NCBI RefSeq assembly: GCF_023856365.1
Contig: NC_064552.1
Location: 7,369,160-7,433,159 of the forward strand
Reading direction: 5' to 3'
Length of the DNA stretch: 64,000 bases
Origin: Brienomyrus brachyistius
Lineage: Eukaryota; Chordata; Actinopteri; Osteoglossiformes; Mormyridae
Numbering within the stretch: position 1 is the first letter of the stretch; the number at the start of each line of letters is the position of its first letter. Position numbers and translations under genes: made by a program. The notes under the pieces are model-generated. The model did not search any database. It was given only the letters and a program-made list of their open reading frames with translations, and had not been told where the DNA came from. This document shows positions 20,700 through 33,149 of the stretch, in pieces.

Positions 20700-21970
20700 G
20701 CAATTACACAAGACATGCAGTTCCTCACAAGCAGACCACAGATGGTGAGAGTAGGTGGCTGTCTCTCCAACACAATCACACTCAACACAGGGGATCCTCA
20801 AGGATGCGTGCTCAGCCCTCTCCTCTACACACTCTACACTACAGACTGTGTGGCCACCCACAGCTCCAATTCCATCATCAAGTTCTCTTACGACACTATA
20901 GTGCTGGGTCTCATCTCCAACTACAATGCGGCAGCCTACAAGGAGGAGGTGGATAACCTGACATCCTGGTGCCAGGAGAACTCACTCCAACTCAACATCA
21001 GCAAGATCAAGGAGCAAGTTTTGGACTTCAAGAGGAGTAAGGAACGCTCCTACTCCCTTCTCTACATCAATGGGACTGCAGTGGAGAGAGTGAGCAGCTA
21101 ATATCAAATATATAGGTATTTTCATCACTGAGGACCTGACATGGATAGAACACATTCAAGCCCTGTTTAGCAAGGCGAGGCAGCGTCTTTACCACCTAAG
21201 ACAGCTGAAGAAGTTTCAGGTTTCTTCAGTAATTCTTAGGAATTTTTACTCCGGCACTGTGGAAAATGTCCTGAGTCAGAACATCACATCCTGGTACGGA
21301 AACAGCTGTATACAGGACATTAAGGGACTACAGACAGTGATTCGGGCAGCAGAGTGCTGCACCAGATCTTCTCTAGCGTTTCTGCAGGACATTTATACTG
21401 TACCAGGAGATGCCGGAACAGAGAAACCTGGACCATCAGAGACTCGTCTCATCCCAACAACTGTCTGTCTGAGCTGCTGAAATCAGGCAGGGACTTTAGG
21501 AGTTTTATGGCAAAAACAGAGAGACTCAGGGGAAGCTTCTATCCTCAAAGACTCCATAATCAGGACATGCCACCACTATACCCTTAATATACATGCCCAT
21601 GTAAACCCTTCCCAACAGTCACCAACCTGCTGTTTTTAACAATCTGCAGCTACATTTCCATCCACCTTTGCTACTTATATTTATATTTATACTTATGTCA
21701 CCTGCACTTTAAATACAAAGCTGTCATCATACGCACATGTACAGTTTTTAACCTTAAGTTTATTTCCTACATTAGTACTTCTGTATTTCTCTTATGAATA
21801 CATTTTTAGTTATTGTAACTTTTTAGTTTATTGTAAGATTTTTAACTTCACTTATTCTTAATTCTACTTTCGATTTGATTTGCATAGTCTGAAGGTCGTT
21901 CAGGGTACATTTCACTACACGTTGTAATTGAATAACCATGTATGTGACGAATAAAGTGTCTTGTATCGTG
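20700..21970 (+). mobile_element. 5'-truncated, inactive L2/Maui-like LINE
   Basis: Reverse-transcriptase pieces in order: [82 protein letters not shown], then the C-terminal IRDSSHPNNCLSELL in another frame. The catalytic F-A-D-D-T box is FSYDT here, losing the first aspartate. Frame changes occur near 21,100 and 21,400. The 3' end, TATGTGACGAATAAAG near 21,945, matches the tail type of vertebrate L2 elements. It is a dead copy. Confidence 0.85.
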
Positions 21971-22167
21971 TAACTGTAAAACCAGTGATATTATTCTTGT
22001 GAAATCAACCACAACCCCACTAACGAAACTGAAGGGTAATGTTAGTGACGTTAAACCTTGAGTATGCAGCTAGCTAATGATGACAAACAGCCCAACGTCT
22101 AATGCTTTTCTCTAGAATCATCATTAACAAACTCAACAGTACATAGACCTATGTGATTCATATTGCT

Positions 22168-22470
22168 ATTGCAGTAACACTTTACTTGAGGGGACACAAA
22201 TAATATAGTATTATACTATTACTTATGTATGAATTAACCACAGACAGTCTTAGTTAAACACTGATCTCTGTGTACTGATGTTAATTCATCGTTAATGAAT
22301 CGTGATGCATCTGTGACACTACATGTAATTTGTCTGAACCTTTGTGAACTACTGAAGGAACTACCAAGGAACTGTTAAGGAACAAGTAATGAATAACACA
22401 AGTGAAATACTCATCTTTCTTTATCATTACTGAATTGTGACGTGTCTTTTATCTCAAGTGGCAACTATAT
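22168..22470. mobile_element. Possible MITE (TAACACTTTACTTGAGG type)
   Basis: Begins AGTAACACTTTACTTGAGGG and, about 290 bases on, reads TTTATCTCAAGTGGC, a rough complement of the left end. The interior is rich in GTTAAGGAAC and TGAATTAAC-like repeats. No clean target duplication was found. Confidence 0.4.
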
Positions 22471-22474
22471 TTGT

Positions 22475-25400
22475 TCATGGTTTGCTCATAATTTGTAGTT
22501 CAGGAGTAACTGAGTTATTACTGAGTATTTGCGACCTGTAAGTGTCACCATTATTGCTACTTCGAAAGATTTTAACTAGATTTAAATGTCTCAGGCTTTC
22601 CATCATCTGTCTTCCTTTTATTAAAGTCAACATTATTATGACCAGATTTTTCAATATATTCTGTAGTTCACTGTTTCACTAAGAGGTACAAATTTTTAAA
22701 GCAACTGCAGAAATATAGATAAAGATAGCTCTCCATAATCTGCTTATCTTAAGGTGTTGGGAGTGGTGTTGGGAGTGGCGCTGAGTGGCATAACGAAACC
22801 CCCAAAGCAGCCTTGGCAATGGGTAAACTTCATCTGAGAGACTACAGCAGCGGGTAGGTTCTTACATGAACCTACAGGGAGTTTGGACATACACATGGAA
22901 CAATGTCGAGACTGGAGAGCACTGGCCGGAGTGCCACATATATAAATGATTGCACCAGAGGGACAGGTGTGACTGGAAACGGGATGGCGAGCAGGGGAGA
23001 CCTCTGCTGGCCAAACGGGAGCAGAACGAAACAGAGGGAGATAGTGCGTGACAATCAATGACAGATTAGAATTTAGTGACTAGAAAAATGCGTTAGTTGT
23101 CAAGAATGTTCTAACAATGTAGGAATAAGAACCTCTGAGTATACAAACATATTAATCTATCTAAAGCTAATGTTTTTTTTCTCTGCCTTGTTTTACTTTG
23201 CTAATTTGTGTAGCACTGAGACATTAAAATTCTCTTTGTGAGCGATGTAAAACGACACTGATGGGGCCATTAATTGCGTTTATACCGCAGTATTGTCCTC
23301 TGCAAAGCTTTTAATGCTTGTGACAGCATGCCTTCTCCTAGCCATATTGTAGGCTTCTGTTTTTCCCGTTATACCTTTGTTCATTCCTCCCCAGACAGGC
23401 TGTAACTCTCCTGGGGCCCGTCTTATACTGGCATAGCTATTGGGTCTGATGCACAAACTTCGGCAGAAGATTAAAAGGCATTCCGTTGAGCAGATAAATG
23501 TACGAGCATGGTGGAATGTGTACGAAAAATGCATTACTTGACACGCTTTCTATAGTGACTTTTATAAGATCGCTTTGTCACCAAAGCTACGGAAATTACA
23601 CTGAAACTACTTCTGAAAAGTGTTGTAGTTCAAGGAAGTTATGAGGCAATTTTACAGTAATCATATGCAATAATTACCAATTTAATTAAACATTATAGGA
23701 AACAAACCTATAGTAGAAAGTAATTAGGATCTCTTCCTTACGTTCTCTATAACAATGATATCTAACAGTATAAAATGTACCGTTTACGGAACGGTAAGGT
23801 TTGCCTATGCAACAGGAACGCTCGCGAATATTGTATAGTAATGAACATTTGCGCTTACTGACGCTAGATGACACTGTTGTATATTTCTTTAAGGGCATTG
23901 TATCAGCCTAATTGCCAGTGTCTGCTTCAAATTTCTATTAGTCTATCATAGGCGACGGGACTATATTAATATGCCTTGAGTATTACTGTATTTCACATGT
24001 TTCTATCAATTTAATGCATTAATTTACTTTTAAGTTAAGTTTACTTAGTAACCTATAGGGCTACATATATAAATACCGCATATAAATAACTAAATATTAT
24101 TTAGGATTGTGGAAGTGATGTTAATATATTGTATATTTGTTTACCTGAGTTGTAACTTAACGTTCTGCACTCATGGTGTCATTGTGTTTTAGAAATATTT
24201 TGTCATAACACAAACATTTACTGCGAATTTTTAATTGTTTTAATTGTAGAACGAAATTTTGACTGTAACTTAATTTAACTATTGTTCTTTGTTGCAGTCA
24301 TGAAAATATTTATATAGCTTGGAAGTTACACTCCGAAAATCGGTTGTTTTATGCGGTGAACTTGACGCTTTTTCATTACTTTCACTACTTTCGCTGAGAG
24401 ACTCTTAGTCATTTGTCGAAGAGAATAACATTGTTTTTCATTAAAAATACAGTCAAATCATAGGTCATAAAACGGCCCGTTACCTTTTAAAAAATATCTT
24501 TATGACACTGAAATTCACTTAGTTTCATTTACGGAAATGAAACAAAACGTATTATATTATTAGGCCTTGGTATTATTACAGACGTATCTCTGTGCGGCAT
24601 AACTTGATTTTCATAGGCCTATATTTTGATTTTAATGAATATTTGAGTCATGTGAATGAGACTGAAACTTCACACTAAAGATATTAGCGCCTATTTAACG
24701 GGAAATAAAGTTGGGGAACGTTCTTTAGTAGGCTATAGGTGTATTTTGTATTGAAAGGATGGAATCTTCTACAATAACTTTTACCGGTCTTTTCAACAGG
24801 TTTTGGTCAAAATTTCGCCTGTAGCAAAGATCAAGGGTCACATGAAATCTATTTCAAATAATCCACGGAATGTAGGGACCCGAAGCAATGTTGAATAAAG
24901 TTAAACGTAATTACCGAGAGAGTATAGTCGTACGAAGAGCATTCACTTCTTAATTTAAAGCTGATTCAAGAATAACACATATTTTATTTCAACAAACCTT
25001 AACCAAAGACAGTTTCTTCACACATTTTCAATCTTCAAAAGCCCATTGCTCGAATGATTTTTAGTTTCATTCAATATTCACAAAAAAAAAAGTAGTCTTT
25101 CTTCCCAGATCTGGGACAAAAAAAAGTGACAGAGGGAAGAAAGAAAAAAAACTTTGCTTCTCACATAGAGAAGACGGTTCCCCTTAAGAGGAAAACAGGA
25201 TCCACTTTGAAGTCTAGCCCCTGCTGACTAAAGGTCAAAATAATAAATGTAGACCCAATTGAAGCGTTCAGCGCTGACAAAAGAGGCAAAACGTTACATT
25301 TTGGCAGAGGGGGTCCCTCATGGCGTGATAAACTCATTTAAAAAAAGCAGAACCAAAGGAGAGCCGCCAGGGGTCCCTGATTAAAAAAAGAACATTCAAC

Positions 25401-28400
25401 TGATCAGACAGTCAAAACTCCCCCGTTTTTCTTTTCTTCCATCCATAACAGTCTCCTTCCAGTCCGTTTATTTTAATAGAACTGCTGAGTCTTCAATTAA
25501 AGAAGGCAACATAGAAATTGCCTCCAAATTACAAACTCATCAAAGAGTGCATAAATTACCTTTCATTAGTAGCAGCTGTTCATTCAGAATAGTCTACTAC
25601 TCTTACAGAAGCAACTATGCCTGTATTTTTTTTGACATTTTTTGCTTTGACGCCCTAAACAGGTAAACGCAGATTTTGACTGAGTTTAGATGCAAACGAC
25701 CGCACCTTTGGCTTGCCCTGTCCCGTTTTCACATGAAAATGACACGGAGAGACGTTTTTTGATCTGATGAATATATTCCTTACGTAAATTCAATGAAAAA
25801 TCCTGGAATACAGTAATGTCTCTGCTCTGATTTTCATCCTTGTGATGAACAGCCTCATCGCGATATTATTTGATATTTGAGAACGAGGATTATAGTACTT
25901 AGGTCGAAACCTAGCATTTAGATATCTAAAGACGTATTTATCTAGCCTATAGTTCTATGAAGCGTCGCCTTATATGCGTGTGCATGGTAAATTGCCATTG
26001 CGCGTTAAACGAGTCAATAATTTTGAAATGAATGGGAAATAAACGTTTAAACCAGATTTAAAAATCAATTATGTGTATAGAAATCGTGTGCATGCCTTCT
26101 GATATATCAGTTGATTATTTAGTTAACTTAAATATTTTAAGGTTACCCCCGATTCACAGAAAGATCCTTTTAGAACTAAAAACCTAAGGACCAAGGTAAA
26201 AATACGTAAGTTAAAAATCCCAAGAAACGTTCACAAACGTACGTTTCATAACGTAAAGTTCGAGGCTAAGTGGAAACAATGATGCTTTACAAATTGTCCT
26301 CACTAGAGGGCTTTAAAGCATTTATGATTCCTGACAGACTCTTCAACTGTTTAAGTAGATCATTGAATGAGGCTGTAGTGCTCTATAAATGCACTATATC
26401 CGCGATACAGGACCCGAGTTGGTTTAAAGCTTTGGGAAGCCCTTGGCAAATATTTTTGTGACCCCCCGCCCCCACCCCTCCTTCCAACACTTTCTCAAAA
26501 CCCTAACAATATGATCACCTTAGTCTCCTGTCCCATTTAATCAGTTTGCTGTCGTTTTCACAGATAAGATCACTGTTGATATTGCCGGTGTTGAAAGTTC
26601 ATAGTAACTGTATGAATAATCACTAATGAAATGGCATAATATTGATCTTCTTTGAAGTACCACGTGTTTCTGTTTCCTGTTAGCTGAGTGAACATGTGTA
26701 TAGATGTAAGTAGTATGATCACACGTGTGCACATACTACTGTAGTGTTTTGCATCATCAGGTTTTGTTGTATTATTGTTTTTTACTGTACAATTCACAGA
26801 CACATAAAGTAGTAGAGTTATTATTACTGAACATTAGGCACATGCTTGAGTTTTACCACTGTACATTATGGTGCAGCTCTACATAATACACGTATCTTTG
26901 TTGTAACACATAAAATGTTAATAAGACACCAGTCACAGAAAGAAGGCTAAATATAAAGTTTGGTGACGTTCTATTACATAGAGCATTACAAAATATTTAC
27001 CTGATAATAGGATATTAAGGTTTTTAGTATGTAAAGTGTTTGTGTTCATTAGGAAACTTGTGTTTTTTCATAATTCTTTTCGATATGCATTTTTCTAACG
27101 GCAATGTCACGCAGTTATGTACACTATCCTTGCTTTTTAATTTAATTTGAATTAATCAGACTCCTGTTCTCATTCATAAGTGTGGATTTGTTAGGTGTTG
27201 CATTGCTACCACATCCATTTGTAAGAGATGACAGCTTTGTGATGTTAAACAGAAGTTCTGCATAATGGCCTATACTTGGTTGGTTTGATTGACGGTGCTT
27301 TTTCTTCACCTTTAGTGACAAGGATCTGCGACTTTGTCGGTTTTTGGAGCATCTCCAGTAGCATCTCCATTCATAAAACTATGATTTACAAGCAGATGCC
27401 AGTGTGGTTCAGTAGATTTAGCTCTGGGTACCTCTTAGGAGTGCAAGCACTAATAAAGAGTATTATTAGCATCATCGTAAAAGAAATAATATTATTCATC
27501 AAGTGAATATATACTTAGCTTTATTTCCTTTTCCGGCATCAATTTTCTTATCTATATTTAATTTTTGTATTTTTAAATAGTGGTTCCATTTTTTTTCTCT
27601 TCTACTGTTAAGTTACATTTGTTTCATTCAGCCAGTTGGTTAAAAAATTCTATTGATAAGTAGAACATTCCTTCTATAATACTGTTTTTTTTTTTTTGTC
27701 CATAGGATTCTTAAGTATTCAGAGCTTTGACAGAAGTAAAATTTTGATAACATTATTAGCATCGCATGTATGTCGCAGATTGTCATTTATAAGCCAAGAA
27801 CTTTCATTTTTGTTAATTTACTTATTTTTCTATACTTTGAAATATAAAGTATTTTTCTTCTATTTTGGCATGAGTGTCACACTATTTCACACTCACGTAC
27901 AATTACTGCCATTACTGTTACTGCAATTTTAGTTGGTAAACTTGTATCATTGGTCATGTGAGGCCACAGGAAACCCTGATTCTATTTGTATTGTCTGCTT
28001 GTCCTTTCAAAAATCTTTATACATGAATTAATTGGTTTGGAGTCTATAATAGCAATGAAATTTCACAGATTTTTTAATGAAATGAACTGAAACGCTGTCA
28101 ATTTAGAATTCTGTATGTTTAAAAAATGTAGCATGCAACATGTACAGTGGGCCACCATTTTCTGCATCTGAATTATACAAAAGTGCAATATATCACCATC
28201 ACCATCTTAAAAGGTTTGAAAGCCTTGTCATATAAATGCTGTTCTGTTAGTCATGCAGCCACAAAGCTTCCTAACAATTTACTAACCAAGTTATGAAATG
28301 CCACTGCTGTTACTTACACAGTGTCAAGCCAATGTATACATGTTCGTGTTTTTGGATTCAGTGTTAGCTACATTAAGTGACTGTATAAGAATATAATATG

Positions 28401-28755
28401 TATGTGGCTTAGCCAAGCAGATAAATCTGTATTCATTCCTTAAAATACAGAGGAAATGTTAACATTTACACCACCAGGTCAAAACACTTTCTCTGATTAA
28501 TGGTAGCTCTGACATCTTTGATGATATGTAGTAATGTTTTTCAGATATGATTGTAAACACATGTATGTCTTAATGCGAGGTGATGTGTCATCTTAATTGG
28601 AAAGCCATTAATGTTGTCTTTTAGTTGTTCTGTTTACTTTTCTGTATTAAACATCCTTTTGACCTTTCACTGCCCAGTCCAGCACCACTGCTTAATTAGC
28701 CTTTATTGTCAATGAATGCAGCTTTGCTTTTCATAGCAGCGCTAGCTTTCGGTGA
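22475..28755. other. Large gene-free stretch with a candidate CNE at 25.09-25.62 kb
   Basis: No exon supported. Most of it is AT-rich unique sequence. The 25,090-25,620 block stands out: GCTGACAAAAGAGGCAAAAC, GGGTCCCTCATGGCGTG and GCAGCTGTTCATTCAG sit in continuous low-repeat sequence without open frames, which is the texture of deeply conserved enhancers. This is a judgement of appearance only. Confidence 0.3.
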
Positions 28756-28759
28756 GTTG

Positions 28760-29460
28760 TTGTGTGTGTGTGTGTGTGTGGGGGGGGTCATGTATATATT
28801 GCATTGTAAGGACCAAATGTGCTCACAATGCGATAAAAACATGCTATTTTGACATTGTGGGGACCACCTTTTCGATATATGGGGATCACCTTTTGCTCTG
28901 TAAAAATCCGTAACTGCAATAAGAAACCTAAATATGTGGAAAGTCTTTTTTATTTGGTTTATTATGGTTAAAGTTAGGACTGTGCAGGGGTTAAGGTTGT
29001 CGGTAACGCTTTACATTAAGTGCACCTTCATAATGCATTCATAATGCATTCGTAGAACATTCATGAGCAGCATGCAAGTACACCTTAGCACCCTAACATC
29101 CCTTAACAGCTTTAATATACATTAATAATAACAAATATTACATGATTATACATTTATAATGTTTGTTATTATAATGTATATTACAGCTGTTAAGGGATGC
29201 TAGGATGTTAAGGTATACATGCATGCTGCTTATGAATGTTCTATGAATGCATTATGAATGCATTATGAAGGTGCATGATGTCTATGAATGTTTAATGAAT
29301 ACGTAATGAATATAGTATGAATGTGTACTGAACGTTTTATGAATGCAATATAAAAACATTATAAAGGTGCAGTTAATGTAAAGCGTTGGGATTAGGGTTT
29401 TCCCATAGAAATTAATGGTAAAAATATGAATAGAAACTTACCCAAAACCAGGACTGTGGA
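28760..29460. repeat. Teleost TG/GGTTAGGG-type repeat, interrupted
   Basis: TG run (28,760-28,787), TTGACATTGTGGGGACC and GGGTTAAGGTTGTCG on the left of an insertion, and GGGATTAGGG and CATAGAAATTAATGG on the right. Compared with the uninterrupted copy at 14.93 kb, the order is the same but split by the palindromic element at 29,003-29,388. Confidence 0.6.
29003..29388. mobile_element. Palindromic MITE nested in an older repeat
   Basis: The left end AACGCTTTACATTAA is the exact complement of the right end TTAATGTAAAGCGTT. The arms carry repeated CATTCATAATGCATT and its complement. The centre holds an inverted repeat of CATCCCTTAACAGC and GCTGTTAAGGGATG. No coding content. Confidence 0.8.
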
Positions 29461-29822
29461 AACCTTAGTGAAAAAGATCTGGGAAATCATCAGTATTCAA
29501 TTCTTTATAAATATTACTCTAAATATACTTTTAATGCCTAAAGTACTTGTAATATTATTAAATTTGTAGTTGAATTTTTACCATCCTGCATTTCAATCAT
29601 AATATATAGTGGAATATTGATATTTTTGTAGAAACTCAGTGGGATCAGATACAGCTTTTATTTTATTTATTTTATATTTTAACATTTTAAATAATCCATG
29701 TATTCATCCATACTGTAGCTGCTTACTGTATCTACTATTTATCTAGTATAAGGGCAAGGATAATTTAATTCTTAATATATGTTATGCGATCATGAAAGGG
29801 ACCCTGCCCAGGATAAGTGGTA

Positions 29823-29922
29823 GGATGGATGGATGGATGTATGGATGGATGGATGGATGGATGGATGGATGGATGGATAGATGGATGGATGGATGGGTGG
29901 GTGGATGGATGGATGGATGGAT
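29823..29922. repeat. (GGAT)n microsatellite
   Basis: About 100 bases of near-perfect GGAT units, with ATAG and GGGT variants. It may be the grown tail of a SINE (a TGCCCAGGATAAGTGG motif precedes it). Confidence 0.95.
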
Positions 29923-30261
29923 AGTTATATATTTTCCTTGAATGTTTAGCCATGATCTGTGACTACTAAGTTTTTAAATTCATTTAAATTGTAATAGTCA
30001 AAAATATTTATTACTGTATTGGGAAAGGGCTGCAAAAAGAAGTGAAACAAGTGAAACGCGTGTGGTTTTGGTGGTTTTCACTGGTGCATGACCTCGTTAT
30101 CACACTATACAACAAAAGCATATATCTGTAAAATGTTCTGTACATAACAGTAACAGGTCCACGTAGTATGGAAAAATGTATTTATGGTGTATGGGAATAA
30201 ACGTAGGAAACGTTCACCTTTCCCATTTTGGCCATATAAATGCGCGTGCACAATACGATGA

Positions 30262-30511
30262 GAATTTAATGCAGGGGAGATCGTGCGATTTCATTAATAG
30301 AATCAGTAATGGTCCTTGTCTCTGGTTTCTTATGGCAATTCGGAGGAGACAGGCATTCTGTATGATAACTTCCCGGGGTGGAGAGCGAGCGTGCAAGCGC
30401 ACGCTGAGGATAACATCACCAAGGTAACCAGTCTCGACCAGTCTGCCTCTGTGCTGTCCGCACTAGTACCTGGGGTGAATCTCTGCCACATTTTTTACCA
30501 GCAGGCGACAA
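30262..30511 (+). other. Possible non-coding first exon (candidate for caly)
   Basis: A TATA-like CCATATAAATG at about 30,231 is followed by a CpG-rich stretch (GGAGAGCGAGCGTGCAAGCG) and, at about 30,511, a consensus donor GTAAGT. There is no convincing open frame. It lies 7.8 kb upstream of the acceptor before the caly start codon, a plausible intron length, but nothing in the sequence links the two. Confidence 0.25.
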
Positions 30512-30529
30512 AGTAAGTTATCGTTCAGT

Positions 30530-32890
30530 CTGTGTATATGTGCAACATTGTTTAAATTCAGTGGGCGTAGAGGTTTTACGTGTGCAATTAATTTAACACC
30601 AAGCCCGATCAAACGTCATATACATCAATGTGCATGAGGTGGAGAGAAATTCATGGGGTGGTCAGGTATATTTTGCACGTATCTGCTGCATTACTTGTCG
30701 TACATATATATTATTAACGTGGGCTTAAACGGTTCGAAAGAGATACGGTAAACTACATTTATATTAAAATAATACCGTTAGATAATCGGGAGAGTCATAT
30801 AACCTATACGGAGGCTATTACTGGGGCAATTCGTTATGCGGCAGTAAATCTGGCTTGGTGTTGGTCTAAAATGGAATTTTATTGACATCGCAGCTTTTCT
30901 GTAGTAAAAGATATCGGAATAAGCATTGCTTGTAAGGAATCGGTGAAGTAGTGGCAGCCGCCCATGCGGATCTTCAGTGTAAGACAAAGACCACGCTGCC
31001 GGTCTTTGTGCACAGAATGGAGCGTTCAGATGTCGAGATGTTAGGCGACCTTTCACAGCTCACACTCGTCCCACGTTTAGCTTTTCGTACTAGGTCATTT
31101 ACTTTATTTCCTCAGATGTTCACTTTGTTGATGTAATACTGCAGAAAATCAATAAATGCAGCTTTCTTGGTGACTTACGTGATATTTGGTATATGAATAT
31201 GAATGCTTTTCTGATTTAAACGAATATGGGAAATGGAATCCTAGGCGATATCCTTATAATTAATTGGTAATTTGACAATGCGGTATTAATCATATAATTC
31301 TCACTATTATCGAAACTTATTCGGTACATGCAGGATTTTCATCCGTAGCATGCAAGTGGAACTTAAATATACGTTAGCTATGGCACATTAAAGCATTATG
31401 TGTCAAATGTATACTGTACATTGAAATAAATTTCATATTTATAAGCATTTTTAAAATTCAGGGAGTGCCGTGTAAAGTACATATTACTGATGCCTGGTAC
31501 GGCATCACCATATCACTTAAATTATGAAGGACATAATATAACTAATGGAAAGCAGAAGAAGGCCACAGACTCTAAGGAGACCTGATTGAAAGCTGTAATT
31601 GAAAGATGCAGTCTTGGTCCTCATAGTGTATGGAGAATGCCCAGAGTATGAGCAGCGATCTGTCTCCGCAAAGTCGGCTGTCCAAGAGTTGTAGATGACT
31701 GCACCCGGTTTGTTTCGACATTGCCAATTTGAAGTGACTAATTGTACCCACACCTCGCTCCCAAAGCGCACAAGTGGGGGATGGCGATTGGATGCAGAGT
31801 GTCTTCAGATCTTTCTGCCAAAGGGATCGGCTAATTACTTAAGCGGTCGCAATAACAGGATATTATTGAACTAATGAGTCTAAAACGACTGAATTCCAAC
31901 CCAAATTTTTAAGTATGACGACCTGAACACCTTATATGTCCATCCAACAGAAACACTGAAGTGTCACGCTGGTAAATTAAATGCAGCTTCGTTGTGTGCT
32001 GGCGGGTCTGTGGAAAAAAGGCATCTGCTTGCAGGAACACATTAATGTTTTTGCAGTACTAGGAAAGAATGTTGGATTCTATTTAAGGTCAAATTGTAAC
32101 GTGAACGTTGTTCATCCAGGCCCCGTTGATGGACCTTTGAACGAGTGATTTCCATTGAATTTCTCCAGTAAGATTGCCAGCTTTTTTTAAAGAGGTTAAC
32201 AACTGCAAGTCGATTTAGATTAAAAAAAAAACATTAAGCCACTCTTTTTAATATCATAGGATATAAGCAAAGTGAAACAGACAACTGCAGACCTCAGAAA
32301 GATTTGACAGTAATTTTGTCTGTCTCTTTGTGGCAATATTACCTAAATAAGAACCAGATCTAATTTATATAGAACGTTTTGAGTGTCATGTTGAAGGACG
32401 ATGGCAATGTAAAATGGCTTTTTATTTATGCTGCTGTTAAGCAAGTAAACCAAAAAAAGTAGATGTTTTTTGTCTTTCCTTAAGTGAGAGCGATGACTGA
32501 TATGTTAGTTATGCTTGCATCTTCCAAATGCTTACCCTATTCAGGAATACTAATAATTATAATCCTAAATAGGTTTTACTGATGGAGAAAATGTAAAGAT
32601 AACCTTGTTCTTTTGGTTAATTTCTTTGGTTCAATAAAGATTTAGATTATAATGACAAACATCTTTTCAAAGTCATGGTGAAAATAATTGACCACGTGTT
32701 TTGACTATGATGACACTGGTACGTTGATCTATTGTAAACATTTTTAGGCAAAGGTCAAGGATTTTATTGAGTGTTATGCCACATTAATATCAAGAGTACC
32801 CATGAAACCGATCAAATTATGATTATCAAGCAATCAAAAGTGGCTGCGTAACATTTTAGTTTCATCCAGAGAAGAACTGACTCTAGAAAA
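30530..32890. other. Intergenic; possible CNE at 31.54-32.18 kb
   Basis: No coding signal. The 31,540-32,180 interval is unique, of higher complexity than its flanks and free of recognisable repeats (for example GAGAATGCCCAGAGTATGAG, TGGCGATTGGATGCAGAG). Confidence 0.25.
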
Positions 32891-32924
32891 TGCTTTGCTT
32901 GCAGTCAGTAATGAGGTACACATC

Positions 32925-33140
32925 TAAATTATCCACATCCCTGCAGCCTGTACTTTGTAGATCCACCTTCTGTTTTGATTAAAAAAGGAAATGGCTTCCT
33001 GTAGAGCTTTAACAGTTTGCACGTATTCCTTACGAATTATTGAGTGTTCCATTGGGATTTTATACGGCTCCAGCATATTTCTTGTTTTTCCTTTGGTTCT
33101 TTAAGTGCCAACCATAAGGGCTCAATTGGATTGAGGTCTG
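32925..33140 (-). pseudogene. Tc1/mariner transposase C-terminal remnant
   Basis: On the minus strand at 33,138-33,112 the frame reads DLNPIEPLW, the hallmark at the end of the DDE catalytic domain of Tc1-like transposases, followed by LALKEPKEK. A stop follows shortly, and further on KTEGGSTKYR matches the K-x-G-G-x-T-K-Y end of these enzymes. The rest of the transposase is missing. Confidence 0.7.
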
Positions 33141-33149
33141 AAGATCTCA

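Noticed and set aside
22744..23058. 104-codon minus-strand frame with several cysteines
   Set aside because: The cysteine pattern matches no chemokine, zinc-finger or other spacing I know, and no splice sites bound it.
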